From: Pseudobdellovibrionaceae bacterium
GTDB lineage: Bacteria; Bdellovibrionota; Bdellovibrionia; Bdellovibrionales; UBA1609
Length of the DNA: 64,000 nt
Assembly (NCBI GenBank): GCA_020635055.1
Contig: JACKAN010000018.1
Coordinates: forward strand, 1 to 64,000
Reading direction: 5' to 3'
In this document: one piece after another, positions 43,747-52,876 of the stretch
How the letters are laid out: every line of letters starts with the position of its first letter
How positions within the stretch are numbered: the stretch's first letter is position 1
Translations under genes and position numbers: made by a program
The notes under the pieces: model-generated
Told to the model about the DNA's origin: nothing
What the model saw: the letters and a program-made list of their open reading frames with translations, nothing else
Databases searched by the model: none

Positions 43747-45331
43747 GGTAGCGTAAAAATTATTGTGTACGAAGCCTAACTAGGTGATCCTACAATTTGA
43801 TTGTGGGCACCACGGAAGGAGCATCGTATGTCAGACCAAAGTTCGGAAATTGCCAGACTAATGGAGAGTCCAGAAATGAAGGACTCTTTAAGCAAAGTAA
43901 AAAAGTTTGAGGATCTAAGTGCCCCAGGCGGGCCGATGCAACTGATGATCAAACTCATGGCTGAGGGGCTGATGGAATCAGAACGGGACCATCATTTAGG
44001 GTACGGCCATAGCGAGCGGTCAAAGAAAAGTGGCACCAATAGCCGCAATGGTTTCTCGTCGAAAAAAATTAAAACATCGTTTGGGGAGACAGAAATTTCG
44101 GTTCCCCGTGACAGGGATGGCGAGTTCACCCCGACACTGCTTGAAAAATACAAGAGAATTGATCCCGATATTGAAAGGAAAATTTTTAGCCTATACGGAA
44201 AAGGCATGAGCACTCGAGATGTTACGGATGTCATCGCCGGCATTTACGGCAGCGATGTAAGTGCCACACTGGTATCTCAAATCACTAACAGGATCAAAGA
44301 TTCAATTGCCGATTGGCAGTCTCGGCCTCTGTCGTCAGTATATGCCGTCGTGTTTTTTGACGCCATATTTTTTAAATCTCGAGAGGACGGCAAAGTTATA
44401 AATAAGGCCTCCTATACTTGCTACGGAATTAATACCCATGGGGACGTTGATATTCTAGGTATTTGGATCTCGAACACTGAGGGCTCGCGCTTTTGGTTGA
44501 GTGTGCTTGATGACCTACGGTCTAGAGGGGTAGAAGATATTCTAATTGCCTGTGTCGATGGCCTAAAGGGTTTTCCCGAAGCCATCGAAAATATCTTCCC
44601 AAAAACTGAGGTTCAGCTATGTATAGTCCACCAAATTCGAAACAGCCTCAAATACGTAGGCTCCAGTGCCCAAAGAGAGTTTATTTTAGATTTAAAAACG
44701 ATCTATCAAGCAACAGATATAAGGGCCGCCGAATTGGCTCTGACAGATTTTGAGGAAAAATGGGGTTCCCGTTATCCTAGCGCCGTTAACCCCTGGAGAG
44801 CAAATTGGCAGCACCTCAGCTCATACTTCAAATATCCGGCAGAAATTCGACGAATGATTTACACCACTAATATCGTAGAGAATGTTCACCGACAGTTCCG
44901 CAAAGTCATGAAAACAAAATCGAGTTTCCCCAACGACGATGCCCTAGTAAAAATGCTCTTTCTTGCTATCCAAAGCTTGCTGGCCAAGCCAAGGAAAAAG
45001 CGAGGTTGGCCAGTTATTGCGGGCCAGCTGGCCATCCATTTTGAAAATAGGATGACGTAGCTAACACGGAATTCTTAATCAATAATTTTCTGCCCGAACC
45101 CTTCGCCCCCCAGGGGGTGAGGGGGGAAAATTATCAAAAAAAAGGCGAGGCGAAGCCTTTCAATATTTACATGAATTGTGACAGCTTTGCTGGCGCCATT
45201 CATGTTCTTATAAAGCTTGAAATCGATAAACATTTATGGGAGGTTGCACAAAGAAGGTCAACTTGGGCCCAGCCCAAAGTCGACTGGGTTGATAATAAAT
45301 TTGCTTCATACACAAAGATTTTTACACTCTC
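43747..45331 (+). mobile_element. Intact IS256-family element, copy 2, inside ISL3
   Basis: The 1585 bases have the same sequence and ends as 17806-19390. The target duplication AATGATAC is perfect (43739-43746 and 45332-45339). It lies in the same orientation as copy 1. Confidence 0.95.
43828..45060 (+). CDS. IS256-family transposase, copy 2
   Basis: The 410-residue protein is identical to the copy at 17887-19119, with the same start and ribosome site. Both copies look intact, which points to recent transposition: this one is younger than the ISL3 element it interrupts. Confidence 0.95.
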   Translation: MSDQSSEIARLMESPEMKDSLSKVKKFEDLSAPGGPMQLMIKLMAEGLMESERDHHLGYGHSERSKKSGTNSRNGFSSKKIKTSFGETEISVPRDRDGEFTPTLLEKYKRIDPDIERKIFSLYGKGMSTRDVTDVIAGIYGSDVSATLVSQITNRIKDSIADWQSRPLSSVYAVVFFDAIFFKSREDGKVINKASYTCYGINTHGDVDILGIWISNTEGSRFWLSVLDDLRSRGVEDILIACVDGLKGFPEAIENIFPKTEVQLCIVHQIRNSLKYVGSSAQREFILDLKTIYQATDIRAAELALTDFEEKWGSRYPSAVNPWRANWQHLSSYFKYPAEIRRMIYTTNIVENVHRQFRKVMKTKSSFPNDDALVKMLFLAIQSLLAKPRKKRGWPVIAGQLAIHFENRMT

Positions 45332-46731
45332 AATGATACTGGATTTGTGTATCCATACCCCATTCTTTTGAGGACTTTAATTTTATTATTTAGTCCCTCT
45401 GACACGGCTGTTGTAAGTCCCGACATTATATAACCTTCTATATAATGTCTGTATTTCCTCAAAGTATTTGCAAACTTTAAAAATGGCTTTAATTTGGCTT
45501 CCCTTGCAAAGCGATACCACAGGATAAGACTTTTCCTGAACTCTTTTACATTTTTCTTATCTAAAACCTTATGGAAATATTCAACTAACACTGACGCTCT
45601 AAATATATTTTTATTTATATCCAGTAATCGCTCTAGCTTTGTGTAATCTTTTTTTGATAAATTCTTCTCTCGCTCAACTAATATATACTTCCTATGGGGG
45701 GCAAGCACTTCCATTAAAAACTTATCCTCATTGTCTTTCGCTAGTTTAAACTCTATTTTTCTTACCTCGTCAAAAACATCATTTACACCTTGTGCTAAGT
45801 GGAACCTATCAATACAGATCTTGGCATTCTTGCAAGCGTGTTCAACAACCTTGATAAATGCATCGTGCATATCTAATGCAAAATATTTAATCTTTAAAAG
45901 TTGCTCCGGCCTCAGTACTTTTAAACAGTTCAATAGGCTTGAACCCTTACGTCCCATTGCGTTTGACAGCACCTTACTGATGTTCGTGCAAACTAAATTC
46001 GTAACAAATTGCACTTTGTTTTTATCCGACGATTTCTTCCCAAAAATAGTCCTATAGTGCACCTCATCTGCTGACATACTTTCTAAATCCAAATCTCTTT
46101 CAGCATAATTTAAATGTTTTTTCATTTGCTTCATTCGATACTGGTCTATATCCCACATTGTTTTTGATTTTAATCGTAGGATCCTAGCGCTGGCCTCACA
46201 AGTTAACTCTTCCATAAGTCGACCTGCCTTTTCGCATAAACTATATGTCATGTTTTTAAAATGAGGATGAGTAAATGCTACCTTGGACGATCTAACTCTA
46301 TCACCGCAAATATGACAATTGCCTCGAAGTTGCTTTAAATAAATCCAAACCTCTTCATATGCACCCAGTGGAGCGGCTCTAATCTTTCTTAATTTCCACT
46401 CATGGACATGAGTAATGCTGTTAGCGCAGACATTACAAACTGCTTCATTACGATTTTGACGGGCATATAAAACTAGTTTTAATTCCTCATCACATGTGGC
46501 CCAATACTCAATTTTAATTCCTTGAAGTCCTAAAGATTTTAAGATTAAATCATCATGAAGTTCCATCCGTGTTCTCCTATAAAATTTGTTTTTATTACGA
46601 TTAAATCTTATTCGAGATGGATGGAACTTTTTACCTTCACTCAAGACCTAGGTCTTGTTGGCATGAATTATACCCTTCTGTAATACGGTGAACCATGGCC
46701 GAACAAATAAATGAGTCTTAACTTGCCGACA

Positions 46732-46797
46732 CTCGTCTTCGCTCCAGTTGCCCCTATGGGGGGCTTGGAGCAAGCCGAGGATAGAAGGAGCGACGAG
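46732..46797 (+). ncRNA. Candidate structured RNA or element end: three-stem fold
   Basis: The outer arms CTCGTCTTCGCTCC (46732-46745) and GGAGCGACGAG (46787-46797) pair with a small bulge. Inside are CCCC-TAT-GGGG (46751-46761) and GGCTTG-GAG-CAAGCC (46762-46776). It lies between the IS256-like remnant and the secreted-protein pair, so it could be part of that element. Confidence 0.4.
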
Positions 46798-46840
46798 AGT
46801 AACCCACCACCTCCGTCTTAATTTAATGGTGAAACAATTT

Positions 46841-46913
46841 TAGAGCCACCTGTCTAACAATTTTTGTCACATACCATCTGATGGGGGCTCGAAACTGGTC
46901 AGGTGTGGCTCTA
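46841..46913 (+). repeat. Inverted repeat upstream of the secreted-protein pair
   Basis: TAGAGCCACCTG (46841-46852) and CAGGTGTGGCTCTA (46900-46913) are inverted with a two-base bulge and a 47-base loop, 82 bases before ATG 46995. It may be an RNA leader structure or a terminator for transcription entering from the IS elements. Confidence 0.55.
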
Positions 46914-46994
46914 TTTGATTTGAGGCGGAAGAAATTTTGCAAATCAATGCCCTGAACAGGTATGTTTGAAATTAACCTTTAGAGGAGCATATTT

Positions 46995-47603
46995 ATGGAA
47001 CTATTAAAAAAAGTAGCCTCAGTGGTTACGGCACTATCTTTAGTGACCTCAAGTCTTGCGTTCGCACAAGCGCAGAATCAAACACAACGTGCAACTGATC
47101 TAATCACTGGCGAAATTCTTCGCAGCAAAGATCAAGGTGCTAAAATTGAAGACGAACGTGGCAACGAAATTTCAGCCGCACAAATCATCTCCGGCCAAGC
47201 AACAACTGTTGTTTATACGCCTGCCGATGGAAAAGGCTTAAAATATATGTACCGTGCAAATCATCAGAATCAATCGGTGGCTTTGGCTGTATTGAAAGCT
47301 GATGGCACACGCGTTGCCGCCCGATCATTTAGCGTGGATACAAACCTATCTCCTGAACAGAACGTGTTGAGAATGCGTCAAACAATGAATTCTCTGAGTG
47401 CTGAAGTTGACAGAGCATTGGCAAGCAACCCTGTGAAGTCAACAGGTTGTTTTCCCACGTCAGTTGACCCATTCATAATGTTGCAAGCTATGTTTTTAGG
47501 TTTGAACACTTTTTACTGCTTTAGAGACCCTAAGAAATATGCTTTTAGTTGCGGATTTGCGGTTTTCATCGGTGCAATGTTTCTTATTGATGTAGCTGGC
47601 TAA
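46995..47603 (+). CDS. Exported or membrane protein of unknown family, 202 aa
   Basis: The signal peptide is about residues 1-25 (SSLAFAQAQ). The charged mature region contains TDLITGEILRSKDQGAKIED and a helical stretch RMRQTMNSLSAEVDRAL. It ends in two hydrophobic segments (about 155-172 and 182-200) with three Cys. AGAGGAGC precedes the ATG. It is probably co-transcribed with the gene 18 bases downstream. Composition is richer in G and C than neighbours, so transfer is possible. Confidence 0.65.
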   Translation: MELLKKVASVVTALSLVTSSLAFAQAQNQTQRATDLITGEILRSKDQGAKIEDERGNEISAAQIISGQATTVVYTPADGKGLKYMYRANHQNQSVALAVLKADGTRVAARSFSVDTNLSPEQNVLRMRQTMNSLSAEVDRALASNPVKSTGCFPTSVDPFIMLQAMFLGLNTFYCFRDPKKYAFSCGFAVFIGAMFLIDVAG

Positions 47604-47621
47604 AATTAAAATAGAAGTATC

Positions 47622-48782
47622 ATGCTAAAAATTAGGCTTCTCTCTTTATTAATGGGTCTCACGGTTGCTCTCAATTCGGGAGTAAGTGAGGCCCTTACTT
47701 GTTCACAGCTTTTTACCACAGGCTTTCAGAGAGCCGAATCTTCAGTTCCCCAAGCCCGACCTCAGTTTGAACAGTCCGCCTTTTCCCGAATTAAAACTGA
47801 TTTAAAAAGTAAAATCGAAGCAAACGAAGACTTGCGGAGCGCCAATTTTGATAACGATTGGTCTAAACTTGCACTCTTTGAAGTGATCGCGGAAAAAAGC
47901 GGTTGGGATCTATTAAATATATCTAAAATCATGGCCAAAGGCTCTGGTCGTGATCAACAGCGTGTCACAAAAATATTGAATCAATTTTCATTTGATGACG
48001 GTGTCTCCGCAAGAAAATTAGAATCGATTTTGACACGCCTTTATCTTTTAGCAAATTCGCATCCTAAAGGGATTGACCTTTCAATTTCAACAGCTCGAGA
48101 AAGACTCATCACAAAGCGGATGGAACTTTCATTTGTAAAACAAAGTTTCATGGAAGCTCTCCATGAATTGGGTTTTATTAGGGATCCCAATTTATTTGAG
48201 CGGGTTAAGGCTTTGCGCTCCCAATATTCAAATTATGAGAGTCTGCTAATCACTGCATCCCTTAATGCATTTTCCATAACTCACTTTGGAATACCCGTTC
48301 ACGTTCCAAAATTGCAGGCCGGAGAGCGGCAGAATATTCCACCGGAGGTTATCCAAAAAATTAAAGATCATGGCATCGATGCAGCTCGGGACGACCTAAA
48401 ACGAATATATTCTCGTCATTCGAATTTTCAATTGGCCTGGAATACGGTGCGGCGACTTTACACCGGAGCCATGTTTGGTTTAGCCGTATTCATGTCGGTA
48501 CAGATGTTGCCGATGCTTGAGTATTCTATTGCAAGTCATTTCACAACAGAACAAAGACTGGCTGAAATTCAAAATGCCACGTTCTCTGCGGATAAAGTCA
48601 GGGAAGAGCAATTTAATAGTTGGCGACAAGCATTCAATGACCTTGAGGGCCGTTATCCGGATACTGCCAAGTATCCACAAGATGCTGCGGAATGGAATCG
48701 CGTAAGTAACAGTTTAGCTCAAATTCCTGATGAACAACTAAGAGTTCAATTTAATGAAGGCGGCGCTCCTGCCCGGAATTGA
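47622..48782 (+). CDS. Exported protein of unknown family, 386 aa
   Basis: The signal peptide is about residues 1-24. A mostly helical body with WDLLNISKIMAKGSGRDQQR and ARKLESILTRLYLLANSHPK follows, then one membrane helix (about 282-300, LYTGAMFGLAVFMSVQMLP) and a charged C-terminus. No domain was recognised. It is paired with the 202-residue protein upstream; the two may form a membrane complex. The island position between IS elements marks it as accessory. Confidence 0.65.
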   Translation: MLKIRLLSLLMGLTVALNSGVSEALTCSQLFTTGFQRAESSVPQARPQFEQSAFSRIKTDLKSKIEANEDLRSANFDNDWSKLALFEVIAEKSGWDLLNISKIMAKGSGRDQQRVTKILNQFSFDDGVSARKLESILTRLYLLANSHPKGIDLSISTARERLITKRMELSFVKQSFMEALHELGFIRDPNLFERVKALRSQYSNYESLLITASLNAFSITHFGIPVHVPKLQAGERQNIPPEVIQKIKDHGIDAARDDLKRIYSRHSNFQLAWNTVRRLYTGAMFGLAVFMSVQMLPMLEYSIASHFTTEQRLAEIQNATFSADKVREEQFNSWRQAFNDLEGRYPDTAKYPQDAAEWNRVSNSLAQIPDEQLRVQFNEGGAPARN

Positions 48783-49098
48783 TCCGACAGACCCCGTGTT
48801 CCTTTTTAATAATTTACGGTCGTGCTTTTTAAAGGCACTGGTTGAGTTGGGAGCTGTAAACGCAGAGATGGCCTCCGAAAAATACGACCAGGGGCGAGCC
48901 AAGGCCGTTTAAATGCGCACAGTTCTGCATTACAAGAGCCTTTTCGTCAGGGATTTTATTAAAAATTAGAAGAGGGATTATTAAAAAAATTGGCACCAAG
49001 GAACGGAACAATACTTTTAAGATTCCAAAGACCGCAATACCATCAAAAACTTTCCACAAACGTCTTCGAAAGATTCTGTACCAGTTGATAATTCAACG
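48783..49098. other. Gene-free stretch between secreted-protein pair and IS66
   Basis: Only unconvincing frames occur. The right edge, GTAAGCGCTTTATCGCGACC from 49099, resembles the GTAAGCG terminus of IS66-family elements and probably marks the end of the next element. Confidence 0.45.
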
Positions 49099-49123
49099 TA
49101 AGCGCTTTATCGCGACCACCTAT

Positions 49124-50674
49124 TTAATGGATGATTGCCCCTCCTTTTTTAAGACAGCTTTTTAAATTTGGCGGTGAGAGCAATAACTCGGCTAACTTTT
49201 CATAATCATCAATAGTATTGGCTGTCGGTAGCTGCTTTAATATCTCCGTTAGTACTGTAAAAGGATTTTTACCGTTAAGTTTTGCTGTCAAGACTATGCT
49301 ATAAAGTATACTTGAAGATTTAGCTCCCTCAACTGTATCACAAAACAACCAGTTCTTTCTACCGATAGCAAATCGTTTTATTATTCTCTCTATCCAGCCG
49401 TTGTCTATTTCATAACGACCGTCTTTTAAAAAACCTGAGAGTTCAACGTACTCATTTATAAAATAACTAAGAGCATTGCCTATGGTACTGCTTGGTAAAA
49501 CTTCTTTTAGCTTCCAACCACACCATTGTTTGATAGCTTCCATACTTGGAGCTATTTCTTCATCTCTCCACTTTTTTCTCTCTTGTGGTGTTAAATTTCT
49601 TTTTTTGTAGGCTTCCTCTTTATCATAGAGGAACTTAATCATAGCCAAACCTTCCGAGGCTATACCAGATTGCTTTTTAGCCTCGAGCCATGCTTTGTAA
49701 AACCGACGACGAGAGTGCATCATACAACCTAATAAAATTAAGTTATGTCTTTCAAGTGCACCATAACCTTTGTGGGCATCTGCCTGTAATGCCCCTTTGT
49801 AGCCAGTCACCAATCGTTTTGCTACAGCACCTCCACCTGAGACATCATAATCAAAAAGAACTATACCTAATTCAGGACTACCACGAACCCACATACTAGA
49901 TTTTGTTCTTGCCTTTCTACCTTCTTCTTTTAAAACCTGTACTGTGGTCGCGTCTATTCCAACATAACCACTAGCAAAAACCTTTTCTTCTAATACATTC
50001 CATAGAGGAATTAATTTTTGCGAGATCTGAACAAGCCAACGAGCCATAGTGGAACGCTTTAGATCAATGCCCTGTAAACGGTAAAGCTCTTCTAGTCTAT
50101 AGAGGGGCAGGGCTTGAAAAAACTTAGAAAATATTAAAAAAGACAATAACTCTGGCGTGGCTATGGTGCCAGGTAATATGGAGTTACTTTTACCCTCAGC
50201 CATATGCCCCTCACAGCAGGGACATGCATACTTAAGACGCTTTTCTAAAACTACAGATGTTTGTGCGGGAATCGTCTTTAACTTTTCATTTACAACTTCA
50301 CCAATTTGTTTAAGTGGAGTGCCATCATGAGGACATATTTTCTGATCTTCTGGTATATCAATAATGACTTCTTCTCTGGGTACATCCTCAGGTATTGGTT
50401 TTTTCTTGCCCCGGCCTTTCTTTTTACGTATATAGCTGATCTGCTCTGTTTCTACTGGAGCTTTGGGTGCCTCTACTTCAATTTCATTAAATACCATCTG
50501 CTCGGTAGAGATGTTTTCATATCTCTCAGACTTGGAGCCAAACTTATCTTTTTTTAATAAACGTATAATCGAATGAATTCCCCAGCGCGCTTCGCGCGCC
50601 CTGTTTCTGTTTGTAAGTAGTTTTTTCAATACGGCACTCTTATTCTTTGCGCGAGCCGCAAAATCTTTTATCAC
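49124..50674 (-). CDS. IS66-family transposase (TnpC-like)
   Basis: The 516-residue protein has an N-terminal helical region, FGSKSERYENIS, and a basic linker. The zinc-binding motif of IS66 transposases (KICPHDGTPL...CPCCEG) comes next, then a DDE domain with YVGIDATTVQVL, LQADAHKGYGALE and YEIDNGWIERIIKRFAIGRK, and the IS66 C-terminal part. No TnpA/TnpB genes accompany it, as in the single-gene ISBst12-type subgroup. A GCGCGC-TTC-GCGCGC palindrome (50585-50599) lies within its N-terminal coding part. Confidence 0.95.
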   Translation of the reverse strand: MIKDFAARAKNKSAVLKKLLTNRNRAREARWGIHSIIRLLKKDKFGSKSERYENISTEQMVFNEIEVEAPKAPVETEQISYIRKKKGRGKKKPIPEDVPREEVIIDIPEDQKICPHDGTPLKQIGEVVNEKLKTIPAQTSVVLEKRLKYACPCCEGHMAEGKSNSILPGTIATPELLSFLIFSKFFQALPLYRLEELYRLQGIDLKRSTMARWLVQISQKLIPLWNVLEEKVFASGYVGIDATTVQVLKEEGRKARTKSSMWVRGSPELGIVLFDYDVSGGGAVAKRLVTGYKGALQADAHKGYGALERHNLILLGCMMHSRRRFYKAWLEAKKQSGIASEGLAMIKFLYDKEEAYKKRNLTPQERKKWRDEEIAPSMEAIKQWCGWKLKEVLPSSTIGNALSYFINEYVELSGFLKDGRYEIDNGWIERIIKRFAIGRKNWLFCDTVEGAKSSSILYSIVLTAKLNGKNPFTVLTEILKQLPTANTIDDYEKLAELLLSPPNLKSCLKKGGAIIH

Positions 50675-50689
50675 AGTTTTTGCCAGGTA

Positions 50690-50881
50690 AAAAGGTCGGT
50701 ATTCGATTGGACGGGCTTCTTAGGTTTCGCATCAAACCGAGGGAGTCGAGTTCGAGAGTGAAGTTGGCTGGATGGGCGCTTAAAGAACTGTCGTATGGAG
50801 ATCTTTTTCTTCGTTGGGGAAGATTTGAACGGTGCCGCCCATCTCTCTCTGGTGTTTTCAAGGACAAAAAAGGAGGAGACA
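50690..50881 (+). ncRNA. Candidate IS110 bridge (seek) RNA region
   Basis: The roughly 200 bases upstream of the IS110-type recombinase gene hold no gene. In IS110-group elements the non-coding left end encodes the bridge RNA that pairs with donor and target DNA. Short complementary blocks are visible, but no fold is secure. The call is by position and family knowledge. Confidence 0.35.
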
Positions 50882-51272
50882 ATGCAAGCCCTACGAACCC
50901 ATGTTGCGGGAGTAGACGTTCACAAAAAAATATTAGCTATTACTGTACTACGAGGGAAAGCTGATCAAGAGCCTGAGGCACTTCAATTTGAATGCGACAC
51001 ATTCACTGAAGATTTGATGGCTTGTGGACAAAAGCTTTTAGAGCTTGGTGTTCGAGATGTTGCCATGGAGTCAACAGGTGTGTACTGGAAGCCTGTGCAT
51101 AATGTTTGGACTCCTATGGGCATTCGTCTTGCCGTAGCTCAAGCTGCCCACGTGAAAAACGTTCCTGGTCGAAAAACTGACATGAACGATTCTCATTGGT
51201 TGGCGGAGCTTCATCGGTTTGGATTGATTCGCCCTTCTATGATCCCTGAAGAGGAATTTCAACAAATGCGGT
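50882..51272 (+). pseudogene. IS110-family recombinase, N-terminal fragment
   Basis: The frame begins at ATG 50882 (AAGGAGGAG upstream). The RuvC-like DEDD domain is present: VAGVDVHKKILAI (Asp), VAMESTGVYWKPV (Glu) and HVKNVPGRKTDMNDSHWLAE (Asp pair). After EEEFQQMR the frame enters the IS3-type element at 51273, so the C-terminal Tnp domain with the catalytic Ser is missing. Confidence 0.9.
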
Positions 51273-51305
51273 TGGAGTGCGGTCGTTTGACTGTACAAAA
51301 ACCTC

Positions 51306-52139
51306 TTAAGTTATAACAATATGCTTTTTGTTTAAAAAATGCATATCATGTTTTAATTTATTTTCAAACTCTTCCGGCGTTAAATAACCTAGAGCTGAAT
51401 GAACACGTTCAGCATTATACACAGTAGTAATAAACTCAGGTAAATTATTTAATACATCATTTAAGTCTCTATATTGTTTTAAATCAATTTCATTCGATTT
51501 TATTGTCTTTATTAAACTCTCACAGAAGGCATTGTCATAAGGGTTCCCCTTTCTAGAACATGAAATATGGAATTCATGATCATTTAATTTCTTTATATAA
51601 CTTTGACTTAAATATTGAACACCACGGTCCGCATGATGTATCACTCCAGCTTTTGGATTTCTTAGTGTTATAGCCATCTCTAATGCACTTAATGTTAAAT
51701 CTTGATCAATGTTTTTTGAAATAGACCAGCCAATTATTTTCCTTGAGTAGAGATCCATTATTACTGCTAAAAAAACAAATCCAGTTAATATTCTTATATA
51801 GGTAATATCGGCAACCCATACTTGATTAATATCTGTTATGCTAAGCTCTGGCAGTAAATTGGGGTAAATAAATTCTCCATGTTTGGACTGTGTAGTTATA
51901 AAATATTTTTTTCTAATCTTCGCTTGTAGGTTATTTTCTTTCATAATACGCCTTAAACGGGTTTCACCTAAAACATAACCCTTACGTTTAAGATAATGTT
52001 TCATTGTACGGTAGCCACTCTTTGGAAATTTAATTTGTATTGCTTCAATGGCAGCCCTGACATTAGCATCAAACCTATCTTTTTCTGAACGTGAATTTTT
52101 AGTTTTATAATAATAAGTTGATGGACTGAGTTTTATCAT
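51306..52139 (-). CDS. IS3-family OrfB transposase (second type)
   Basis: The 277-residue protein has an HTH_21 part (SPSTYYYKTK) and rve core: VWVADITYIRILTGFVFLAV (Asp), IHHADRGVQYLSQSY (Asp) and NPYDNAFCESLIKTIKSNE (Glu). It is distinct from the other IS3 copies. It overlaps orfA by 4 bases, probably fused by frameshifting or coupled. Confidence 0.95.
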   Translation of the reverse strand: MIKLSPSTYYYKTKNSRSEKDRFDANVRAAIEAIQIKFPKSGYRTMKHYLKRKGYVLGETRLRRIMKENNLQAKIRKKYFITTQSKHGEFIYPNLLPELSITDINQVWVADITYIRILTGFVFLAVIMDLYSRKIIGWSISKNIDQDLTLSALEMAITLRNPKAGVIHHADRGVQYLSQSYIKKLNDHEFHISCSRKGNPYDNAFCESLIKTIKSNEIDLKQYRDLNDVLNNLPEFITTVYNAERVHSALGYLTPEEFENKLKHDMHFLNKKHIVIT

Positions 52140-52522
52140 TTTACACGCCCCTTTGATTGAGCCAATTCTTTTTTTATTATCTCTAACCCAGTGGATTTTT
52201 TCTTGTGTTGTAAACTGTGAGCTTTTTTTAAAAGATCATTTTCGAACATAGCTTGGCCTAATTGCTTTTTATATTCAGATAATTCCTCTTCCAGCTGCAT
52301 GATATATTTAACATCTTCAGCACTTCGACCATCAGATAATAATTCATCTTTTCTCTCTGTTTTTTTGCGACGATCCAATTCATATTTCCATCGGTGGATG
52401 ACGCTGACATCAAGTGAATATTCACTGGCTAACTGGGCTGATGTAATTTTTTTTGCATAGTAATCATCTACAATTTGCCGACGCTCTACTTGGTTGTAAT
52501 TGTATTGCTTTCTTTTCGACAT
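52136..52522 (-). CDS. IS3-family OrfA (second type)
   Basis: The 128-residue protein has an HTH (SAQLASEYSLDVSVIHRWKYE) followed by a long coiled coil (EDVKYIMQLEEELSEYKKQL), which mediates multimerisation. AGGAGATAAGTTT precedes the ATG. It looks intact. Confidence 0.9.
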   Translation of the reverse strand: MSKRKQYNYNQVERRQIVDDYYAKKITSAQLASEYSLDVSVIHRWKYELDRRKKTERKDELLSDGRSAEDVKYIMQLEEELSEYKKQLGQAMFENDLLKKAHSLQHKKKSTGLEIIKKELAQSKGRVK

Positions 52523-52618
52523 AAACTTATCTCCTTAGGTACATATCGGTACCTTGTTAATAAGCCTTTTGTTTCAACTTGATACAAAGATTGTGTCCTG
52601 CTTAGCAACCGCACTCCA

Positions 52619-52720
52619 TACCTTGCAAGCTTCTTCATAGTAGGCTTGGTACTCTTCCCAAGAGTCAAAAACCTGCTCTATTAAAAAGGCTCTTTCTGCA
52701 CCCCTCGATTTACTTTCCAC
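52619..52720 (-). pseudogene. N-terminal fragment of a gene cut by the IS3 element
   Basis: From GTG 52720 (AAAGGAG upstream) the frame reads ESKSRGAERAFLIEQVFDSW then EEYQAYYEEACKV before crossing the IS end at 52618. It stops inside the IS at 52574. It has a helical, well-formed coding character and a good ribosome site, so a real gene probably began here. It is unrecognised. It is divergent from 52877. Confidence 0.5.
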
Positions 52721-52876
52721 AACATTTGCTCCTTTATTCAATGAAAACCAATAGTTGGAGAAATCAACTTATCACAACAAATGATCTGTATAAAGCATTT
52801 TTCGGGTCAATTGTTTGATTTATAACTGTCTGATTTTATTAGATAATCTAGGAAAAACCGAGTTAAGGAGCCCTAA

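Larger units (their letters stand above)
43630..46566 (-). pseudogene. ISL3-family transposase split by IS256
   Basis: From ATG 46566 (AGGAG upstream) the protein has a zinc-finger-like N-terminus (CNVCANS and CHICGDRV), ALDMHDAFIKVVEHACKNAK, the IDRFHLAQGVNDVFDEVRK region and SEGLNNKIKVLKRMGYGYTN, an ISL3/IS1001-type DDE transposase. It is cut near its end by the IS256 copy. Joining across the 8-base duplication continues PVSFMLKILQRCGLLNS to a stop at 43630-43632. It is not functional in this state. Confidence 0.9.
43617..46694 (-). mobile_element. ISL3-family element, interrupted by IS256
   Basis: The left end GCCTCTCCGTTATTTAGAAG and inverted right end GGTTCACCGTATTACAGAAG match over about 40 bases. 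Flanks carry the direct repeat ATGGCCGAA (43608-43616 and 46695-46703). Without the 1593 bases added by the IS256 insertion it is 1485 bases, a normal ISL3 size. Confidence 0.85.
51273..52618 (-). mobile_element. Second type of IS3-family element
   Basis: The element is 1346 bases. Its ends TGGAGTGCGGTCGTTTGACT and (inverted) TGGAGTGCGGTTGCTAAGCA are imperfect inverted repeats. No target duplication is seen (GGT on the left, TAC on the right), and the flanking genes are not two halves of one gene, so one flank has been rearranged. It contains orfA and orfB. Confidence 0.85.

Noticed and set aside
43416..46832. 12-base direct repeat ATTTAATGGTGA on both sides of the nested IS region
   Set aside because: The repeat is AT-rich, no inverted ends lie next to it, and 12 bases is unusual for the IS families present; probably chance.
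48829..49059. 76-residue hydrophobic minus-strand frame
   Set aside because: No ribosome site and poor coding character; treated as chance.
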